A stretch of 64,000 nucleotides of DNA from positions 43,725,473 through 43,789,472 of the forward strand of contig OX419758.1 of assembly GCA_948567375.1 (NCBI GenBank). Reading direction: 5' to 3'. The position numbers were made by a program, and so were the translations under genes. Positions 49,061 to 60,082 of the stretch are shown here, in pieces. A model generated the notes under the pieces. That model made no database searches and had not been told where the DNA came from. It worked only from the letters and a program-made list of their open reading frames with translations. Numbering within the stretch: position 1 is the stretch's first letter; each line of letters starts with the position of its first letter. The stretch comes from Lunularia cruciata. Its lineage: Eukaryota; Streptophyta; Marchantiopsida; Lunulariales; Lunulariaceae.

Positions 49061-50060
49061 ATGGATCCGCAATTGCAAGAGCTGGTGCAAGGAATGCAAG
49101 GGATGTTGAATGAATTTCAGGAGATTAAGATGACCTTGGAGACATTACAAAGTCAAGTGCAGATCCTAAGTAACAATCAAGCAATGCAAGAAGAAGAGCC
49201 ATATCAAAACCTAGTACTTGTGACTAAAGTACTTGGAGAGGCACTTATGTCTATGAACCCTATCATTGATGAGGCCACATTGCTACTCTAGATGAAGAAG
49301 ACCTACAACATTGATCCTTACAAGGGGTAGCATACGATGGGAGTAGTGGAAAATTGGATCTTCAGAATGAAGTAATATTTCCAATTATTCTCAATAGAGA
49401 TCATAGAGCATGTTGCAGGGCGTATTCACATGTGGGTACTTGATCGATAAAGCACTCACATGGTATGATGCTTGAGAATGATCTATGTTGGTAGAGAGAA
49501 GGGAGGTCACGTGGACAACAATGCAAGAAGTATTGTTAAAGAATTTCCAATTGGTGGATTTTGTGCAGATGGCCCAACCTCGACTATGGGGATTGAGACA
49601 AAAGGACATTATACAAGAGTATGTGGAGGCATTTCTGGATCTATAAATTGCAATAACTGACATGAGTCCAATAGAGGCTCTTGAAAATTTCAAATGAGGG
49701 TTGAAGGAGCGCATTTGCCAAGAAATCATGGTGCAAAATCCTTGCATGGTATTTGAAGCCATTGTTTGTGCGCAGAGGATAGCAAGAGCATTGGGTGGAG
49801 GTGAAGTAGTAGTCCCACTTCAACATTATCAAGCAGAAATGCCACACATGGGTGGACCAATACCGATGGAATTGGGCAACCTTTGATTTTGAGATTGAGG
49901 AGCACTACTGCTTCAAGGGAAGCATGGACGGGTAGAAGAACAAAGAGATGGAGTCCTATGAGAAGAAGGAATTTGAGGAGAACAACACCATTGTTACAAT
50001 TGTGGCCGCATTGGGCACATTTTTGTTGCATTCATTTCCCTAGAGGCACTCAAACTTCAT
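49061..50060 (+). pseudogene. gag pseudogene
   Basis: Starts at an ATG (MDPQLQELVQGMQGML) with a coiled-coil-like helix, then a degraded capsid region. It ends with a zinc knuckle CYNCGRIGH near 49,993-50,020, whose last cysteine is displaced by a frameshift; the next frame reads CCIHFPRG. Stops occur near 49,290 and 49,467. Nucleocapsid function is inferred from the family. Confidence 0.8.
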
Positions 50061-50219
50061 ACAGGTGATCTTTGAACAACATGGAGAGGTGCATTGAAGA
50101 GGAGGAGGTGGAAGTCACTTCAAATAATGAAGATTGCCAATCAATGTACCTTGTGGCCTTACTAGCTCAATAAGGAAGTAGAGAAGCAAGGAAGGAAGAA
50201 GACTAACACGCAAAGATCC

Positions 50220-52700
50220 CAAAAGGCAACCTCACAATTGATTGTCGTGAATGAAGTCCTAGAAGGCAATCAAGTGAGAGTATTAATAGATCCGTGAACA
50301 AAATTTCTTGTCTTGCTCTGTTGCAATAAGATTGGGAATGGTTTTAGAGAAAGATGGAAGTGAAGAAGTAGAGTTACCTAACGAGCAAATAGAAAGGATT
50401 GAATCATTACTTAGATGGGTAACACTCTATGTAAGAGAATATCAAGAAGCAATTGAGTAGCAAGTGATATAATTAACTTGTTATGATGTAATCTTAGGCA
50501 TACCATGGATGGAGCACTACAACCCTATGGTAGATTGGGGGAAGAAAGTAGTGAGAAGCCACCAATGGTCAATCATTGGGGTTAAAGAAAATCACATAGG
50601 CAAGATATGCCTCTATATGTCATAGGGACGACAATCGTATGTAAGACCCATAAATGTTTCATGGGTCTAATAAGAGAAGTCCAGAGTGCACAACTTGATG
50701 GTACAAATTCTTGAGAAATTGAAGGATGTGGTGGATGAGTTTCAAGATGTCTTTCCTTATGATCTACCCTTAGGATTACTACCAAAAAGGAGAGTAGATC
50801 ATAAAATTGAGACACTCTCGAGGAAGACACCTCCTTGTAAGGCCCCATATTGCCTATCACCTCATAAATTGGAAGAGTATAAGACTCAAATTGAGGAGAT
50901 GTTGCAAAAAGGGTTCATCCAACCTAGCGTATTGCTTTATGGAGCTCCTATCTTGTTTGTGAAGAAGAAGGACGGTATAATGTGCATGTGCATTGACTAT
51001 CGGGGTCTCAATCAACAAACAATGAAGAACAATACCTCTTATCTTGCATGTATGACCTATTTGATCAACTCCATGGAGCAAGATATTTCACTAAATTGGA
51101 CTTGTGGAGTGGTTACAATCAAATCCAAATTGGAGAGTAGAATGTATACAAAATTGCCTTTTGAACCAGTTATATGCACTTTGAGTATCTTGTGATGCCT
51201 TTTGGCCTCACCAATGCACCTGCCACTTTCATGAGTCTAATGAATGACATATTTCATCTATATTTGGATAAGTCTTTTATCATCTTCTTGGATGACATCT
51301 TATTATACAGTATCAAAATGACGGAACACAAACAACATCTATGAGAGGTCCTCTAGATTCTAATACAAAATTGATTGTATGCCAAAATCTTAAAGTGCGA
51401 GTTTGGCAAGTCTGAAGTAGACTACTTGTGGCATAGAGTAAGTGTAGAGGGAATTCAAGTATTGACGTATAAAATAGAGGTCATTAAGAAATGGAGTGCC
51501 CTTGAAGATAAGACTCAACTCAAGAGCTTCTTGGGGTTGACATGATTCTATCATAGATTTGTCAGGGACTTCTCCAAGGTGGCTCAACCTTTAATGACAC
51601 TACTTGGCAAGGGCAAGAAGTGGACATGGGGACCCACACAAGAGTTGGCCTTTCAAGAACTGAAAGCTGCCTTGCTACATGCACCAATCTTGAAGTAGTA
51701 TTACCCAAAACGTCCAATCAAGCTGGCTATGGATGCATCAGGCGTAGTAATAGGAGTAGTCCTACAACAAGAGTGGCATGATGGATGACATCCAATTGCA
51801 TATTTCTCTCAAAAGTTATTACCGGTAGAGCGCAACTACCACACCAAAGAACATGAAGAGCTGGCCATTGTTCTAGCAACCAAGCAGTGGAAGCACTATC
51901 TAGGCAAGAAGGCATTTGTAGTAGAGATAGACCACAAACCTCTAGTCTACATCAAGATGCAGAAAGATCTATCTCATTGCCAAATTTAGTGGGTAGAGTG
52001 GTGATAATGCTTCAACATGACAATCACCTATGTGGAAGGTAAGAATCAACTTGCAGATGCATTCACCCACATGCCAATGGCAAACAACTTGGTGGTAGAG
52101 GTTAAGATTAACCCTAAATTTTAGATAGAGATTTTGGCTACTTCAAAAATTGATCCACAGATTGTAGAATCGCACTCATCCAAAGGTGTCACCAGCACCC
52201 AAGGACTCACCTTTTGTGATGGCAGATTATAGATCCCAAATGTCCCAAAATTGCGTACCACCATTCTAGCGGAATGTCATGCTTTGGCCATTGCAGGTCA
52301 TGTTAGAGTGGACAACACCTTGGATGTAGTCCAATGCCAATACTATTGGCCCAAGATGAGCAACAATGTGATGGAATAAGTGCGCAACTGTCTACTTTGT
52401 CAACAAAAGCTTCTAATCAAGCTCCTACATGGCTCTTTCAACCTCTCCCCACTCCTAGCCAATTTTGGGAACAAGTGAATATGGATCTCATCTGTGAATT
52501 AACCAAGACCCCTTCAGAGTTTGACTCCATCATGATGCAGTCTTTTCTCACCGTGACTTGTCTAGATTACTCATCACCAAAAGAGGCACTCAATTTAACT
52601 GTTTTTTTGGCGAACACTCTTTGGTTTCTTCAAAACTAAGTTGGCCATGTCCACAACTTACCACCCACAAACAAAATGGACAATGTAACAATATGGAGTT
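50220..52700 (+). pseudogene. pol pseudogene: protease, RT, RNase H, integrase 5' part
   Basis: Protease remnant near 50,235-50,540 (VLIDP then VILGIPWMEHYNPMVDW). RT from about 50,700 ([20 protein letters not shown]), with the catalytic block FLDD at 51285-51296. RNase H near 51,715-52,010 (AMDASG, YHTKEHEELA, IDHKPLVY). The integrase zinc-finger and core follow near 52,230-52,690 (YYWPKM, CLLCQQK, TYHPQTNGQ). Many stops and frameshifts are present. It is cut at about 52,701 by a nested insertion. Confidence 0.85.
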
Positions 52701-53117
52701 TAGAGACGAAGTTAGTCGGGCTTACAAAGTAGAGAATAAGACAAAATAGCCTAGAATATTCTAGAAGCATCTAAGAAGCTTCTTAGGAAGCTTCCCAACT
52801 AGTTAACTTGCGCCCTAAGCAAGTAGCTTCTAGAAGGAAGCTTCTAGAAGCTTCTAACTAGCTTAGCTTGCACGCCAAGTAGGCGGCTTCTAGAAGGAAG
52901 CTTCTTGAGAAGCTTCCTAGTTAACTTGGCTTGCACTCCAAGAAAGCGGCTCAAGGAAGCTTCTTGAGAAGCTTCAAGAGTCTTGTATGCTACCTATAAA
53001 TACCAAACCCAAAGCTCATGCTAGGCATTTGGAGTTTTCCCTCATTTAAGTGTCCCAATGTGAGTTTCCATTCTCCTATTTCTCTCCTTGGTTTTGGTCT
53101 TTTACAGATAAATAGAG
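52701..53117. mobile_element. Nested insert, probable solo LTR of another family
   Basis: The segment interrupts the integrase and is bounded by TAGAG at 52701-52705 and 53113-53117. It is rich in the palindrome-forming motif gaagcttctagaagcttc. It contains ctataaatacc (near 52,994), a plausible core promoter, which suggests a U3-R structure. The termini are not clean TG...CA, so the class is uncertain. Confidence 0.5.
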
Positions 53118-53144
53118 TAAGCTAATCACACAGTTGAAGACATG

Positions 53145-53880
53145 TGTAATACCACAAGCTAGCCATATGATCTACATGTGAAATTCGGTTTGGTAACATC
53201 TAGAATAATGTTATACATGATGGTCAAAATAGATCAAATAGAAATATCACCAAAATTGTACTTCTACTAATAGAGCAGAAACCAAAATAGACTTGAGAAC
53301 CTTAGAACCAATAGCTAGACATATGATTTAAAGGTGAGAATTGGTTTGGTAACATCTTGAAGGATACTACACATGATGGACTTAACAGATCAGAAAGAGG
53401 TATCACCAAAAGTGGACTTCTACTAATAGAGTAGGAATCAAAATATGCCTAAAACCTTTGAAGGCAATTTTGGAGGCCTAAACGGATGAATTAGGCCTAA
53501 AAAATGTGCAAATCCCCTCTCCAACAAAGTAATGGTTGGCCTTCCCTCCCCCTTGGTTTGTCTCATCAAGAGCTTTCCAATGGCACCTTACGTGATTCTG
53601 AGACTCCTACAAGAAGATTCCCTAAAAGATCCACTCCGGTCAAAGCTTGTTTGGCCAACTAGATAGGACCTAGACTGACATGTCACCCATCCAAGTTAGT
53701 AATCCAAGGGTGGAGCTTGATGATAAGGTTACCTATTTGTGTGCCTAATCCTATGGTGTAGCTTCCTTGGAGGAGATCCTCTTTGTCTATATAATAAAGA
53801 GAAGGTGCTCCTTTAGGGCACCGAATGTTGAGAGTGTGTAATCTGTGTTTTCTCTCTTTTCTTGTCCTCATAGTATTATA
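53145..53880 (+). mobile_element. Solo LTR of the same gypsy family, nested
   Basis: 736 bp, TGTAATACC...GTATTATA (the last CA is mutated to TA), with the same internal structure as the element's own LTRs. It is flanked by perfect 5-bp duplications ACATG (53140-53144 and 53881-53885). It therefore arose by insertion of a full element into the integrase gene of this one, followed by LTR-LTR recombination. Confidence 0.88.
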
Positions 53881-53885
53881 ACATG

Positions 53886-54640
53886 TTACATGACTTCACC
53901 TTAGAAGAGCAAGAGAGGTGAGACACTCTACTCCCACTGGTGGACTTTGCTTACAACAATTCAATGAATGCATCTACCCAAGTCACTTTGTTCTTCCTCA
54001 TTTATGGTGAGCATCACTTCACACCTTCTAGCTTGATGAAGATCATTCTAGTGGCTACTAAGGTCAATGCAATCAATACATTTGTTTCTAGAATCCAACA
54101 AGCTGTGGAGAGCACAAAACACAGATTATAGAGTACACAAAATTGATAGAAGTTGTATGCCGATGCACACCATAGGCACATGGAGTTCAATGTTGGGGAT
54201 CATGTGTGGCTATCGACAACCAACCTCACATTAGTTGGACCTTGTAAGATAAGACCTCATTTTATTGGGCCTTTCTTGATTCTTTGTCGAGTCGGTTTTT
54301 TGTCCTATCACCTTGAGCTACCACCACATGTGAAGATCCATCTAGTGTTCCATGTTTCCCTACTACGCAGATATGCTCCTTGATCAGGCCAGTGTCATTC
54401 CACACAAGACATTGGACCTTGTCCAACACTCATTGATGGCATAGAGAATATGAAGTGGAGCATGTTTTCCAAAAATGCATACGTGGTACTCGCCATCCAC
54501 GGGTGGATTATCTAGTTTAGTGGAAAGGTTACCCCTTCAATGAAGCAAGCTAGGAGCCCGCTGCCAATTTGACACATGCACCCGTGTTGGTGCAAGCGTT
54601 TGAGCAACAATTGCACGACGAGGACGTTGCGTCTTAAAAG
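53886..54640 (+). pseudogene. Integrase C-terminal part with chromodomain
   Basis: Continues the integrase after the nested LTR. Visible blocks are LPLVDFAYNNS, FNVGDHVWLST, IGPFLI and VFHVSLLRRYAP. Near 54,455-54,600 a chromodomain-like tail follows (EHVFQKC..., WKGYP, EPAANL) with two stops. A chromodomain places the element among chromoviruses, which are known to direct integration to heterochromatin. Confidence 0.8.
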
Positions 54641-54650
54641 GAAGGAGATT
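54636..54650 (+). other. Polypurine tract
   Basis: aaaaggaaggagatt, directly before the 3' LTR; the usual plus-strand priming site. Confidence 0.75.
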
Positions 54651-55382
54651 TGTAATACCAAGAGCTTGCCATATGATCTAGATGTGAAATTTGGTTTGGT
54701 AACATCTAGAGTGATGTTATACATGATGGTCAAAATAGATCAAATAGAAATATCACTAAACAAATACTTCTACTAATAGAGTAGAAACTGAAATAGACTT
54801 GAAAACCTTAGAACCAATAGCTAGATATATGATTTAAAGGTGAGAATTTGTTTGGTAACATATGGAAGGATGTTACACATGATGGAATAAATAGATCAGA
54901 AAGAGATATCACCAAAGGGGGACTTCTACTAATAGAGTAGGAACCAAATATGCCTGAAATCTTTGAAGGCAATTTTGGAGACCTAAACGGATCAATTAGG
55001 CCTTGAAAATGTGCAGATGCCCCCCAATAAACCAATGGTTGGCCTTCCCTCCTTGGATTTTCTCATCAAGAGCTTTCCAATGGTACCTTACCTACATGAT
55101 TCTGAGATTCATACAAGAAGATTCCATACAAGATTCCCTCCGATCAAAGCTTGTTTGACTAACCAGATAAGATCTAGACCTACATGTCACACATCCAAGT
55201 AAGTAATCAAAGGGTGGAGCTTGTTGACATGTCACCTATTTGTGTGCCTAATCCTATGGTGGAGCTTCCTTGGAGGAGATCATATTTGTCTATATAATAA
55301 AGAGAAGGTGCTCCTTTGGGGCATCAAATGATTGAGTGTGAAATCTATGTTTTCTCTCCTCCCTTGTCCTTGGAGTATTACA
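54651..55382 (+). repeat. 3' LTR
   Basis: 732 bp, TGTAATACC...GTATTACA. It is co-linear with the 5' LTR, including the tandem U3 unit. The two LTRs differ at scattered positions, showing an old insertion. Confidence 0.92.
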
Positions 55383-56270
55383 AGATCCAAGCATTATACA
55401 ACACAAATCCAAAAAAGCAAAGATCTGCATCACAAATGCCTTGCAATAGAACAAAATAATCTAAGTGTCTATTCCTATAGTGCTTAGGATAAAACCTCAT
55501 AGTTGGTTTGATTCTCTATTTGATATGTGTACCATCTATACACCCAATGATTTGTGGAATTCTACATATTTGTGCAAACTTTGACATGCTCTCAATACAT
55601 GTTGCTACTGTAGGCCTTTTGATGTATTTAGAATACATCTTGTCTTTGTTTGTCAATATCTCCTTTATAATTATAGTGTATTTCATATAGTCAATTCACC
55701 ATGGCAATACATATCACTAAGAGTTCTCAATGGTGATTTGTGTGCAAATTTGTGTAAAAATGTAGCTATATATTTCTCTAACTCCACTCTTTTTCTAGCA
55801 TATAACCATTCAGACATAATAGGCACATGTGGTTCAATCTCATCAACCAATTTCTTAAAACTATGATATGATATTCTATACTTGCTTCTCATATGATTGA
55901 TTAGAAAGTTTGAATCCATTGACCATACTTGCAAACAATCTCCCACCACATGTATTGTCTTGGTATCACCTAGAAATCTCTTGGTATTCTTCCTTGAGAT
56001 AGCAAAAAAGAATTGTTTGCCATCAACTAGCTCCATAACTTTGGTGTAGTGTCTTCCGCTTGTTTATATTTTGTTTCTCCCATCAATAATGTGGCTAACT
56101 CCATGTGATCTTTCGTTTCAAACTCCATTAACCAGGAAAACATAAGATCACAAAAATCCATCTTGAATATGTGAAGGAGGACTGAAAGTTGAATTTGACA
56201 CGTTATTTTTTGTTCAAAACCAATGTGGGAGTCAAAAGATATTGATGTTTGCAAGCCCTTAACCACTTAC
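55383..56270 (-). pseudogene. Harbinger transposase, 5' part
   Basis: The - strand encodes MRSKYRISYHSFKKLVDEI, then RVELEKYIATFLHKFAH, and the DDE signature PQIIGCIDGTHI near 55,550-55,520. This is the first catalytic Asp block of DDE_Tnp_4. Stops and frameshifts interrupt it. The reading continues at 47,757 after removal of the retrotransposon. Confidence 0.72.
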
Positions 56271-56542
56271 TCAATATACCCTAGTTCAAAATTGGTTACA
56301 TGTTACTTACTTAATATACCCTACTTCAAAATTGGTTACATGTTACAACCGGTAAATAATCCAAAGTGACCTACCATTGCAAGTATATTTATGTGGTTAA
56401 CGGACGTCCAAATTAGCTGCCAGACCTATGCACTCCCATGGACACATTAAGATACTCTTTCCGTCAATGTTAAGGCTAATAGATGTCAAATCTGACGTAC
56501 ATCATTGAGCCATGTGAAGTGGCCTTCTCTCTGGCTCCAATG

Positions 56543-56650
56543 GCCCACTAAGAGACAAAGTCTGGCAGCTATCATTTTGCCCACTAAGAGACAAAGTCTG
56601 GCAGCTATCATTTTGCCCACTAAGAGACAAAGTCTGGCAGCTATCATTTT
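56543..56650 (+). repeat. 36-bp tandem repeat, three copies
   Basis: gcccactaagagacaaagtc... starts at 56543, 56579 and 56615 with identical units. A single diverged copy lies at about 45,530 in the related element. Confidence 0.95.
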
Positions 56651-56908
56651 GCCGGAGCTCATATGTAAGGCAACTCTAGTTCCATTTCAGCTCGTTCAAA
56701 TGGGAAATTTTCTAAGTTAATGGGTTGGGTGATATAATGTGCAATAGAATTATCAAAATTCACATCTTATGACAAGTTTCAATTTTTCTCAAAAATAAGT
56801 CTTTCCACTTTCCAAGCAAATCTATATGTGATTTTGATTTTTGACATTTTGATATTGAGCACATGTGTAATATGTAATGCGTCTTACCTTTTTGACTCTT
56901 GGACAAGT

Positions 56909-57033
56909 GGTATTATTTGATAGTTTGAATTGAGTCACCATGTGTAATATTAGTGGTATTATTTGATAGTTTGAATTGAGTCACCATGTGTAATACCAAT
57001 GGTATTATTTAATAGTTTGAATTGAGTCCCCAT
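56909..57033 (+). repeat. 46-bp tandem repeat, about 2.7 copies
   Basis: ggtattatttgatagtttga starts at 56909 and 56955, and a variant at 57001. It lies inside the deleted Harbinger relative. Confidence 0.9.
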
Positions 57034-57570
57034 GTCTTAATATCACCCAAAAATCTGATTTTTTTTTGAAAAGTAATAAATAATTCTTTGCTATCAAGAA
57101 TCAATTCAAAATTGTAGTATATAATTTGTGTTTATAAATGTTTTTCCTATTAATAATATGATTAATTTATGATATATTTATTTAAAATTGTATTAAAAAA
57201 ATGAGAAAAAATTTTCATTTGGAAAAAAGAAGAAGAAGATATTATAAATTTTTTAAAATTGGACAAAAAAGTCAAAAGATATTAATGTTTATAAACCATG
57301 AATTCTTTATTGATGTATCCTAGTTTGAAAACTTATTACCTAAGACGTTAGACGTTAGTGAGTGGAATAATCCAGAGTGACATACCATCGCAAATAAACT
57401 CATGTGATTAATATACTTATGTGATTGACGGACATCCAAGTTAAATGCCGGACCTGCGCACTCCCATGGACACGTTAAAATACTATTTCCGGCCAACTTT
57501 TAAAAGGTTGACGGACGCCAAAACGGACGTACATCATTGAGCCATGTGAAGTGTCCTTCTGTTTAGACTG

Positions 57571-58088
57571 TATCGAGCATTTCCCGCCCTCAACCTCCTT
57601 CCGCTGATTAGAGCGAGTATGTGCTAGTCTGCAAGCAATCTGCCTGTAAATTTACTTTGGGGAATATCGACGCAGTGGATTGAATTAACGATTTGGTTAA
57701 GAACTTGGAGTCTCAGGAAATCCGAGGATGTTTCCATCTTCGCGATGAGAAGAATAGCAGTGATCCAGATTTCTCGACGATTCTCTCGTGGGGTTCCCTA
57801 TTTCCCTAATCACTCGAGCTAGGTTATTCTTCTTCAGGAATTTCGTCTTCTTTCCATTCTGGATTGTGGATTATGTATCACTGAGTCTCATAGGGTGTGG
57901 GAAGGATTACCCGGCAGGATGGACTCCAAAATTTGAACTGTATTGTAGTGTGACGTGAGAGACGACATAAATTTACGTGTATTTGGCGATGAGGTTTTTC
58001 TTACTTGAAAATCATGTCCGCTGAGAGTGGAGTAGTACAGAACGATGTTGGAAGGATAGAACCTTGTGTGCTTGTGACCGTTTAGAGC
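57571..58088 (+). other. Higher-GC leader-like DNA upstream of a small ORF
   Basis: Composition rises again after the transposon block. No coding sequence is recognised. It could be the promoter and 5' UTR of the ORF at 58089. Confidence 0.3.
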
Positions 58089-58451
58089 ATGGACTTCTTT
58101 TCTAATGCGGAATTACTGGTGTCGCAATTAGAGGAGGCTACGGATTCAGGGAAGAAGAGAAAGAAAGTGGTGCGTATGATGATGGCTGCAGCGGTCATTG
58201 CGATTGCACAGACGCTCATGTTCTTCCCCAGCCTGGGATTCGTATCTTCACAGCACTTGTCAAAGGACTTATCGCGTGCAGATGATGAGGACTTCGATGA
58301 ACTTGACACGGCAATTCACGCCCTAATGCACAGCATGACGCGGGCGATGGGCAAAGTCGTTGAGGAACTGGGAGATGCGGACGACGAGGACGAGTCTGAG
58401 GCATCCGATGATGACGAGTTGTGTGAACTGGATGAAAAAGCGTTTGATTAG
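58089..58451 (+). CDS. Hypothetical small acidic membrane-type protein
   Basis: A 120-aa frame with ATG in the context agagcATGG. The N-terminal 25 residues are polar and end in a basic run (KKRKK). Residues about 30-52 are hydrophobic (MMMAAAVIAIAQTLMFF), a possible membrane segment. The C-terminal half is strongly acidic (DDEDFDELD, DADDEDESEASDDDE). I do not recognise a family. It lies alone between transposon remnants, in DNA of higher GC than its flanks. The biased composition could also arise by chance, and expression data would decide. Confidence 0.4.
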   Translation: MDFFSNAELLVSQLEEATDSGKKRKKVVRMMMAAAVIAIAQTLMFFPSLGFVSSQHLSKDLSRADDEDFDELDTAIHALMHSMTRAMGKVVEELGDADDEDESEASDDDELCELDEKAFD

Positions 58452-59784
58452 TATTCAAATCCCAAGAGCGTGAAGAAAATCGGTTCCTCACATTGTTGTG
58501 ACTTGTTTCAGAACCCTTTAATTGTGCCTGTGGGCCAGATGTATAAAATCTGAGAATCTGCTTAGGTTTCTACTGAAGGCAGTGACTACTGCGTTCCGCG
58601 GAGCCGACTCCTGGAAGAACGTCTCTAAAAATGTGTTCGTATGAAGGAGGAATGGTCGTCAAAGTCAGGGACAAAACCCAGTTCTTGCCTCATCTAGCTG
58701 GAAAGCTTGACTGAGAGAGGCCCGATAATTCCTAAGCTGTCCTGTCTCATCATATACTTGTCGGGAGTCCCTGGGTAAAAGAGAACAAGAGAAATCGAGA
58801 TAGTAAGAAAGTGTTTACTTATTTATTTGCTGCGACTGCATTAATTTTACTCATGCTCAAGGAGTTTCCGCTGGTAGGACCAAGGCCTGGATGGTCCTAG
58901 GATATAATGTCGCTGTCACCTGCTCTTTCGACCTTCCATTGAATGTCACACATTCCAATTTCTAAATCCTTGCTTTTCTCGATATACTTCGGACCGGAAC
59001 CAGGCGTCGTGCATGAGTCAATTTTTCTTATCGTTCATACAAGTCATGGATAAGAATGTAGTTAGATCAGAGACGAACCACCCCTTTATCTCAAAAAATC
59101 GAGGTACTGAAAAACTCACATCTTAGGCGTTCCCAGGACCGTGTATAGTCCTCCGAAGTGCAATAGAGCCTGGAAAAGTTTAAAGATTTCACTATAATAC
59201 AGGCACTGGCAGTCCTTGAAAGGGACCCTGTAGCTGTGGATTGAATTGTGACACCAGAATCCCGCCAGGCACACGGAAACTGTCCAAAGTGCATCCAAGT
59301 CACGAGGTCACAAGAGTCGCAGCGCGTTGGGACATGTGTCTAGAGATTGACGCGTACGTCAAATTGTTTATGGACAGTCGCAATAGCATAAGTTCTGTGT
59401 CAATTACTGGAGCAGTATGGATGATGGGAGATTTGTTGAGAAACATTTTAGGACAGTAACAGTAAAGTACCGTCCTGCACCCAACGCACATTGTAATTTC
59501 TTCTTTCCCAAGTTCTCTTGTCTAATATCCATGAATTTGGACTACGTTGTATGCCTTTCTTTCCAACATTATGTTTTGAGTGAAGTTGTGGGACTTTGAT
59601 ATGGAACATACTAGGGGGTTTCAGAAATAGTTTTACTAAGCTCTTTATGTTTTAGTATAGATTATTATGAAACGCAGACTAGATCGGCATGGGGTGCGGG
59701 CTGGAGGAAGAAAGAGTCACATTGAGGAGTTGCGGCAAAGTTCTTTATTATTAGCAAATTCCATAAGAGGTCGTTAGTAGAAAA
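58452..59784. other. No gene recognised
   Basis: Mixed-composition DNA with short frames on both strands that resemble nothing and overlap each other. The part 58,452-58,560 could be the 3' UTR of the small ORF. Confidence 0.5.
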
Positions 59785-60082
59785 CAATGGATATGGAATT
59801 TTCTGTTGTAACACTCTAATACATTAATTACAAATTAGAGTTAATAAAGTGTCTGGATTGTGCGGGTTGCCGCTCGGTGTACTATGTTAATTTGATAATG
59901 TGTTAATTTGGGATTAAATGAGATTTTGCCTGTCAATGGATATTGAATTTTCTGTTGTAACACTCTAATACATTAATTACAAATTAGAGTTAATAAAGTG
60001 TCTGGTTTGTGCGGGTTGCCGCTCGGTGTACTATGTTAATTTGATAATGTGTTAATTTGGGATTAAATGAGATTTTGCCCGT
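59785..60082 (+). repeat. 149-bp tandem repeat, two copies
   Basis: Units start at about 59,785 and 59,934 and are nearly identical. Each contains a hairpin formed by actctaat and attagagt around cattaatta. A degenerate run of gtagccgctcg-like units follows to about 60,165. Confidence 0.92.

Larger units (their letters stand above)
47758..55382 (+). mobile_element. Ty3/gypsy chromovirus-type LTR retrotransposon, degenerate
   Basis: 5' LTR 47758-48493 (736 bp) and 3' LTR 54651-55382 (732 bp), both TGTAATAC...GTATTACA. A primer-binding site tggtatcaaagc (48495-48506, initiator-Met tRNA type) and a polypurine tract (54636-54650) lie just inside. The internal order is gag, protease, reverse transcriptase, RNase H, integrase, chromodomain, which is the Ty3/gypsy order. 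Flanks are AGATT (47753-47757) and AGATC (55383-55387), a 5-bp target duplication with one change. The coding frames carry many stops and frameshifts, and a nested insert interrupts the integrase, so it is not autonomous. Confidence 0.9.
45440..56530. mobile_element. PIF/Harbinger-type DNA transposon, split by a retrotransposon
   Basis: Two convergent pseudogenes typical of PIF/Harbinger elements are present: a Myb/SANT-like ORF on + (46.3-47.0 kb) and a DDE transposase on -. The transposase is split, with its 5' part at 55,383-56,270 and its 3' part at 47,140-47,757. The retrotransposon 47,758-55,382 sits between them. The left flank (about 45,440-45,940) matches 56,500-56,950, and the right flank (about 56,270-56,530) matches 57,300-57,570. 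This places the element ends. A possible terminal inverted repeat is ctcacatggctc near 45,480 and gagccatgtgaag near 56,509. Exact ends are uncertain. Confidence 0.65.
56500..57570. mobile_element. Internally deleted Harbinger relative
   Basis: Its left part (56,500-56,950) matches the left end of the neighbouring element (45,440-45,940). Its right part (57,300-57,570) matches that element's right end (56,270-56,530). About 57,045-57,300 resembles the beginning of the transposase (- strand). It therefore appears to be a direct-orientation, deletion derivative of the same family, about 1.07 kb long. Confidence 0.55.
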
